Part shown: positions 59,641 through 64,000 of the stretch, piece after piece
Layout: each line of letters begins with the position of its first letter
How positions within the stretch are numbered: position 1 is the first letter of the stretch
Source: Haliotis asinina
Lineage: Eukaryota; Mollusca; Gastropoda; Lepetellida; Haliotidae
Direction: 5' to 3'
DNA length: 64,000 bases
Assembly (NCBI RefSeq): GCF_037392515.1
Contig: NC_090295.1
Location: forward strand, 24,158,501-24,222,500
Notes under the pieces: model-generated
Seen by the model: the letters and a program-made list of their open reading frames with translations, nothing else
What the model was told of the DNA's origin: nothing
Database searches by the model: none
Position numbers and translations under genes: made by a program

Positions 59641-62600
59641 ATGACTGTCCTTTCAGCGAAGAAAGGTTTCCTTTACAGTATGCATGCATTAATATTATTC
59701 ACACTAACCATCCCAACAAAGCATCACCGCCTAATGTCGATTCGTCATTCAGGCGAATGACTGCATGCACTGTAAACCTGAGACGAAATGAGAAATACTC
59801 GTCTTAACAAAGAGATCTGACAACTCGCTACCCTCTAATGAATACGTTGCTGTTTAGTTTCATTATGTAGAAAATAATTTCGATTTTGCTGAAGTAAAGG
59901 GTGTTTCTGACCATACTGAGAAACAAAATACGCTTTTGGAGTATGAGACCACTAAATTATTTTTGCTAGAAATTGTCTCTAAATACCTTCATTTGAATTC
60001 AGACAAGAAATGTGGTCCATGTAGTATACATGGAAAGCACTGTAGCCCGTCACCAATCCTTGCATATGTAGCAGGGCGTGGAGTCATCCCACAAATGACA
60101 TCCTAGTTACATTGTCAGCTTGCTGACGAGGTTAACCTCTTTGGTCATGTGTACAAGGCGTCTGACTTCAGAACAGAAGGTCCGTTGTTCGAATCCCAGT
60201 TCAAATCAAGCTGTCTGCTCAAGCGCTACAGCCAGGTGTTGGCGATAACGTACATGAGGGGAAAACTGGTCGCTAGCCTGTAGGATCTTCATAGCATGGC
60301 TGTAGCAAATGCACTATTTGGTGAATATGATGTGTATCACGAATACTGGGTAACAAGTACAAATACTTATTCATGAATATAATATTGTAGTTAAGTAATT
60401 GATGCGCAATATGGAGCCCCCATGTTGACTGTTAATTTGTCATAGTAATAACTAGCGATCAGACACGACACTGAAATTTGGTATGTAATAGACTAATAGT
60501 AACATGTGCAGCCACAGTACCATGTGCATCCATTGCAAACTAACGTGACTTACACTACTGCAATGCTATTACATATTCCATGCTTGCGTATCTCACTTTC
60601 ACAAGGGCTCAAGTAAAACATGCTCAGATAAGAAATTGTGAATATTCATTCATATTCAGTGTTGGTGACCATGAATAGCGAACTGTATTTATGAAGGGCT
60701 ACAGTTTGGTTCACCAAGCATGTCAGTGCATCATAACGGCCCTACTTCATAGCACTTTGTATTGGTTAAATTATGATAGGAGCCAGTAAAATATGATTGC
60801 TTGCAGTCTCCCGATTTGTTGCATTTGTGTTTCCCCATTAACAGACATTCTGCATAATTATTCTAAACTTAACCATTTTCGTTCTGTCTCAAAAACTGGT
60901 AAATCCATAAGCAGAAATGGTTCTTCAGTGACCATTTACCAACAAGATAAATTGTAAAACTGTAATTTTGAACAGTACCAGGTATGTTATGCATGTGAAA
61001 GGAGTGAAAGTATCTAACATCACTGTCTCATTAAAAGATCCAGTTTTCCATTTTAATGATGCATATGAAGAAAGAAAGTAAGTTGCATACCAGCAAATGA
61101 TGTATCTTAAACATTTTTCACAAATGCTGTTTTCTCATGTTGTGTCCATTTGAAAGTTTCAACATGTTCTCAAAATGATTCAGATTGCATGTAGCTATTT
61201 CTGATTTGTAAAAATATTTGATCATCCTGATGTACAAGCTAAGGTCTATTTATGACAATCCTATTTCTGTTGTGATTTGTAAGTGCATGTTGTCAGACTT
61301 GCTAACTTGTTTGCTGCATGTCATCATGGTCATCATTTCGCAGTTGCAAAATGAATACTGATTATGTCAATTACTGGATTACAAACTGCTGTCAGACAGC
61401 TGGAATATTGCACGTGAGTCTCGCACTTAATAAGAAACATTACTGCATCGTACATTCAATTCAAGTTAACCTGCAACCTGCATCAGAAACAGATTAGAAG
61501 TGTTTTAAGTTGTATTTTTCAATCCATTAAAGACACAAGAACTGATTTAATGTTTATGTCGTCATGTCCTGAAATTCTGGCATGAATTGTCTTAATAAAG
61601 CTTAATCCTAATTTAAATAACCTTTAGGTAATCAATACAGCGTAATGATAATGAAAGGTCCAGTAAGTCTAATGCCAACTCACATGAACTTTATGTCTAT
61701 TATGTCTATTTATGTACAAGTTCTGTTGCATTATATATTTTGTATTTTTATCCTCTGATTTGAGTAAACAAAAAACAAATCAAAACAATAAGAACAAAAC
61801 AAGCAAAATGCCCCCCAAAAGGCGTGTTTCTGGACTACTATCATCTCCTAGCCTCATTGTGGTGGGTTTCCAGAACTGTAACTGGGGTACTCCTAACCAA
61901 TGTAAATCAAGATGTAAATATTTTAAAGCAGGACTGAAGTTTAGTTGCCGGTGTCATAAGAGTCTATCTTGTCCCAACACATCAAGCTTATCAGCATATG
62001 CTCTGTACAAGCGTTATAAATTTGGTGGTCTCTATTTTAATTCCTGAGCCAGTATTTCAGTAATTTCATGAAAGCCCTTGAAATTTTAGAGAATACATGA
62101 AATCCCTGAAGTCGCTAATTCTTTTAGGGATTATATGAAATCCCTGATTAAACACTTTCCCTGTAACATATGTAATAAAACATATGACAACTCTTCTATC
62201 TAATGAGATCACACTTTTGTTTAGCTACTGTACTGACCTGACATTCACATCATATATATGCAGGGATTTAGGGAACAAGAATTTTACATGCATAAAAATT
62301 GTCAGTAGATGCAATGAAATTTATGATCATGCATCCACAGCAACACAGAAAAAGTCCAAATACTTTCTGTAAAAATTCTAATAAAGTAACTATAGGTAAT
62401 TACTGAGTTTGCTACTAGCTAGGTTATGGTATCATTTGCAATTTAATTATTGTAAAAATGATTGTAGTGATCGTGATACACAATGCAATATCGGTATTAA
62501 TGATATTTAGATGTTTGGGACCCCCATTTTGTTGTCCAAGACCCCTGAAAAATAAGAGTATGAGTTTCAGGGACCCTCAAATGCAGGACTCAAGGTAAAT

Positions 62601-64000
62601 CCCTGATGATCCCTGAAAGCATATATGGTAACACTCCGATATCACAACTCATGTTGGGATCTACATTTGGAGAGTGATGTGTTTCTCCATTGTTTCCAGT
62701 TGGAGGTATCCTGCTCCTGGTGTGGCTGAGTATTTTCTGCTACATCTGGTTCCCAGATGTCATTCCAGATTTCCTCCATCTTCGAACTAAAGGATCCTCA
62801 GTCAGTACGTAGAATTATCCACTTGTGTTAGTGAAGAACTCTGTTTGACACTTTTAATCACAATAATACAGTGGATATGTAAAGTGCTAGCTAGATTCCA
62901 TCCATTAGTGCATGCTTAAGACGCTACAAATGTGTTACAATCTGATTATTGACCCGGATAATCCAAGCTGCCTGTGAGGCTCTAGAAGGTTTTAGTCATA
63001 TGACCACTGGGTATCCATTTTCTGCTGGGTGATCAGAGGCAACTTTGAATGATCTCACTTGCTTAAGGTGAAACCATATGATATGTATATGTGCTTCATT
63101 CTGGGGCATGATCACAGTCCTAGAAACTCTCAGGACTCAGTCACCCATCCAAGAACTGTCCACACCCAACAGGGCTTAACTTTAACTAATTGTGGCCTGA
63201 GCACAATGGATGGGTCCAAGCACAACCACATTTGTCAGTGTAGAGTTTGTAGTATTTAAATGTGAGTATCATATGTTGTAATTTCTGTGCACAGACAAGC
63301 GCAGATGTGTCTTAACTGTAGTTTTTATCATATTATTCAGAACAATACTTAGTCAGTATGACTTCTAAAAATGTGGTGTTTCCATTCCAACTTGGAAACC
63401 TCTCCGAGGCTAAAACCCATGAAAGTCTGGGTCAGAACTGGTCTTCTGCAGCCCATGCATGTTGTAAGAGGTGACTTAAGGGATGGGGTTGTCAGACTCG
63501 CTGGTTTGGTTGATAATTGATAATGTCATTGGGTCCAAAATGTATAGGTGCTGTTAATTACAGTATTGACTGGTCCTGATATGACTATTTAGAGACTGCC
63601 ATCATATAAATGAAATATTAATCCAGTCCACTCCTCTCCCTCACTCGCTCACTCGCTCACCTGCTCAACTGCAGAGTAATGTGAATTGACACCCCAGGAG
63701 TCTTTTAGTGTGGATTCAAATCATGTTTTTTAACTGATTGTATTTTAAAGATTTATTAGCACATGTACCCTAATCAGATGCTCAGTGTAACTGGAATAGT
63801 GTTGAAACCAACTCTAAAACCAAATCACTCACTTTGTAGAAAAACTTCATGGAGGAGGTGAATCAATTGATGCCGCCAAGGACAAACTGTCCAGCAACCT
63901 CAATATCAACCCCTCTTCCCCCGATGTTGTCCATGTGTGCATCAGCACATCCAAGAACACTGTTGGGGGTGCTATTGCCCTCATCAACAGCATCGTCACC
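59641..64000 (+). CDS. GLT8D1-like glycosyltransferase, 5' part (runs off the window)
   Basis: Predicted type II Golgi membrane protein of glycosyltransferase family 8. Exons: 59641-59677, 62700-62804 and 63840-64000 (continues). All introns are GT-AG, phase 1 after both upstream exons. The product starts MTVLSAKKGFLY (cytosolic) and has one membrane anchor, IGGILLLVWLSIFCYIWF (13-30). A stem follows (KLHGGGESIDAAKDKL), then VHVCISTSKNTVGGAIALIN, which fits the first strand and helix of the GT8 fold (GLT8D1/2: VxVxxASEDRLGGAIAAINS). The start ATG has A at -3. The catalytic DxD lies beyond the window. Donor substrate unknown; GLT8D2 is an alternative name. Confidence 0.74.
60120..60260 (+). 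mobile_element. tRNA-derived SINE, second family, in GLT8D1-like intron 1
   Basis: GTTAACCTCTTTGGTCATGT resembles an A box region. GACTTCAGAACAGAAGGTCC and TTGTTCGAATCCC give a clear B box. The body (AGCGCTACAGCCAGGTGTTG) differs from the 18451 family. Confidence 0.5.
60261..62699. other. GLT8D1-like intron 1, nothing else recognised
   Basis: About 2.4 kb of AT-rich intron. An open frame at 61712-62047 shows no family resemblance. AAATCCCTGA phrases recur at about 62100-62150 and 62590-62620 without forming a clear array. Confidence 0.4.
63420..63660 (+). repeat. Gastropod interspersed repeat, diverged
   Basis: Copy in the intron before exon 3: GCAGCCCATGCATGTTGTAA, GAGGTGACTTAAGGGATGGG, GTCAGACTCGCTGGTTTGGT and GACTGGTCCTGATATGACTA. 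It ends in a CTCACTCGCTCACTCGCTC run. Confidence 0.7.

Noticed and set aside
61712..62047. 111-codon frame with MPPKRRVSG as a basic nuclear protein
   Set aside because: There is no family resemblance, the N-terminal part is low complexity and it lies in an intron of the GLT8D1-like gene.

Overview
The window is animal (eukaryotic) nuclear DNA. It has spliced genes with GT-AG introns, tRNA-derived SINEs, many non-LTR, Penelope-like and Tc1-like elements, and microsatellites. An interspersed repeat ending in a GTGAGTGAG / CTCACTCACTC run occurs about nine times and resembles, from memory, repeats common in abalone (Haliotis). Together with an expanded intronless Cys-loop receptor family, this points to a gastropod mollusc, probably Haliotis. 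That identification is inference.

Region 1 (1-3600) is repeat-rich: an L1/Tx1-like endonuclease relic and a decayed Tc1 transposon lie between two diverged direct repeats. Region 2 (about 3710-11217, + strand) is an eight-exon SLC22-type organic ion transporter, 525 codons with every junction in phase; its introns hold SINEs, a minisatellite and a hAT-like MITE. Region 3 (11600-14300) holds two tandem 5'-truncated retrotransposon ends and otherwise nothing recognised.

Region 4 (14858-34920, - strand) is a tandem array of intronless 399-aa Cys-loop ligand-gated ion channel subunits. It has three intact copies (19169-20368, 23600-24799, 33120-34319), one decayed copy (14858-15960) and one 5' fragment (25181-25390). 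The intact copies lie in a segmental duplication with a period of about 4.5 kb. The second unit carries a 4.9 kb insertion made of a fold-back element and a long CR1/L2-like LINE.

Region 5 (35160-44550) is a mobile-element graveyard: Penelope-like fragments in both orientations, a Penelope/LINE junction seen twice, a Tc1-like transposon with one stop codon, SINEs and microsatellites.

Region 6 (44555-59413, - strand) is NSUN5, a 28S rRNA cytosine-5 methyltransferase, reconstructed as eight exons (649 aa) with the catalytic and SAM-binding motifs visible. Intron 4 holds an intact Tc1-like transposon inserted in the reading frame of another DDE transposase. Intron 1 holds a Merlin/IS1016-type transposon ending in a minisatellite with telomere-like CCCTAA units. 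Region 7 (59641-64000, + strand) is the 5' part of a GLT8D1-like Golgi glycosyltransferase, divergent from NSUN5 across a 227 bp shared promoter.
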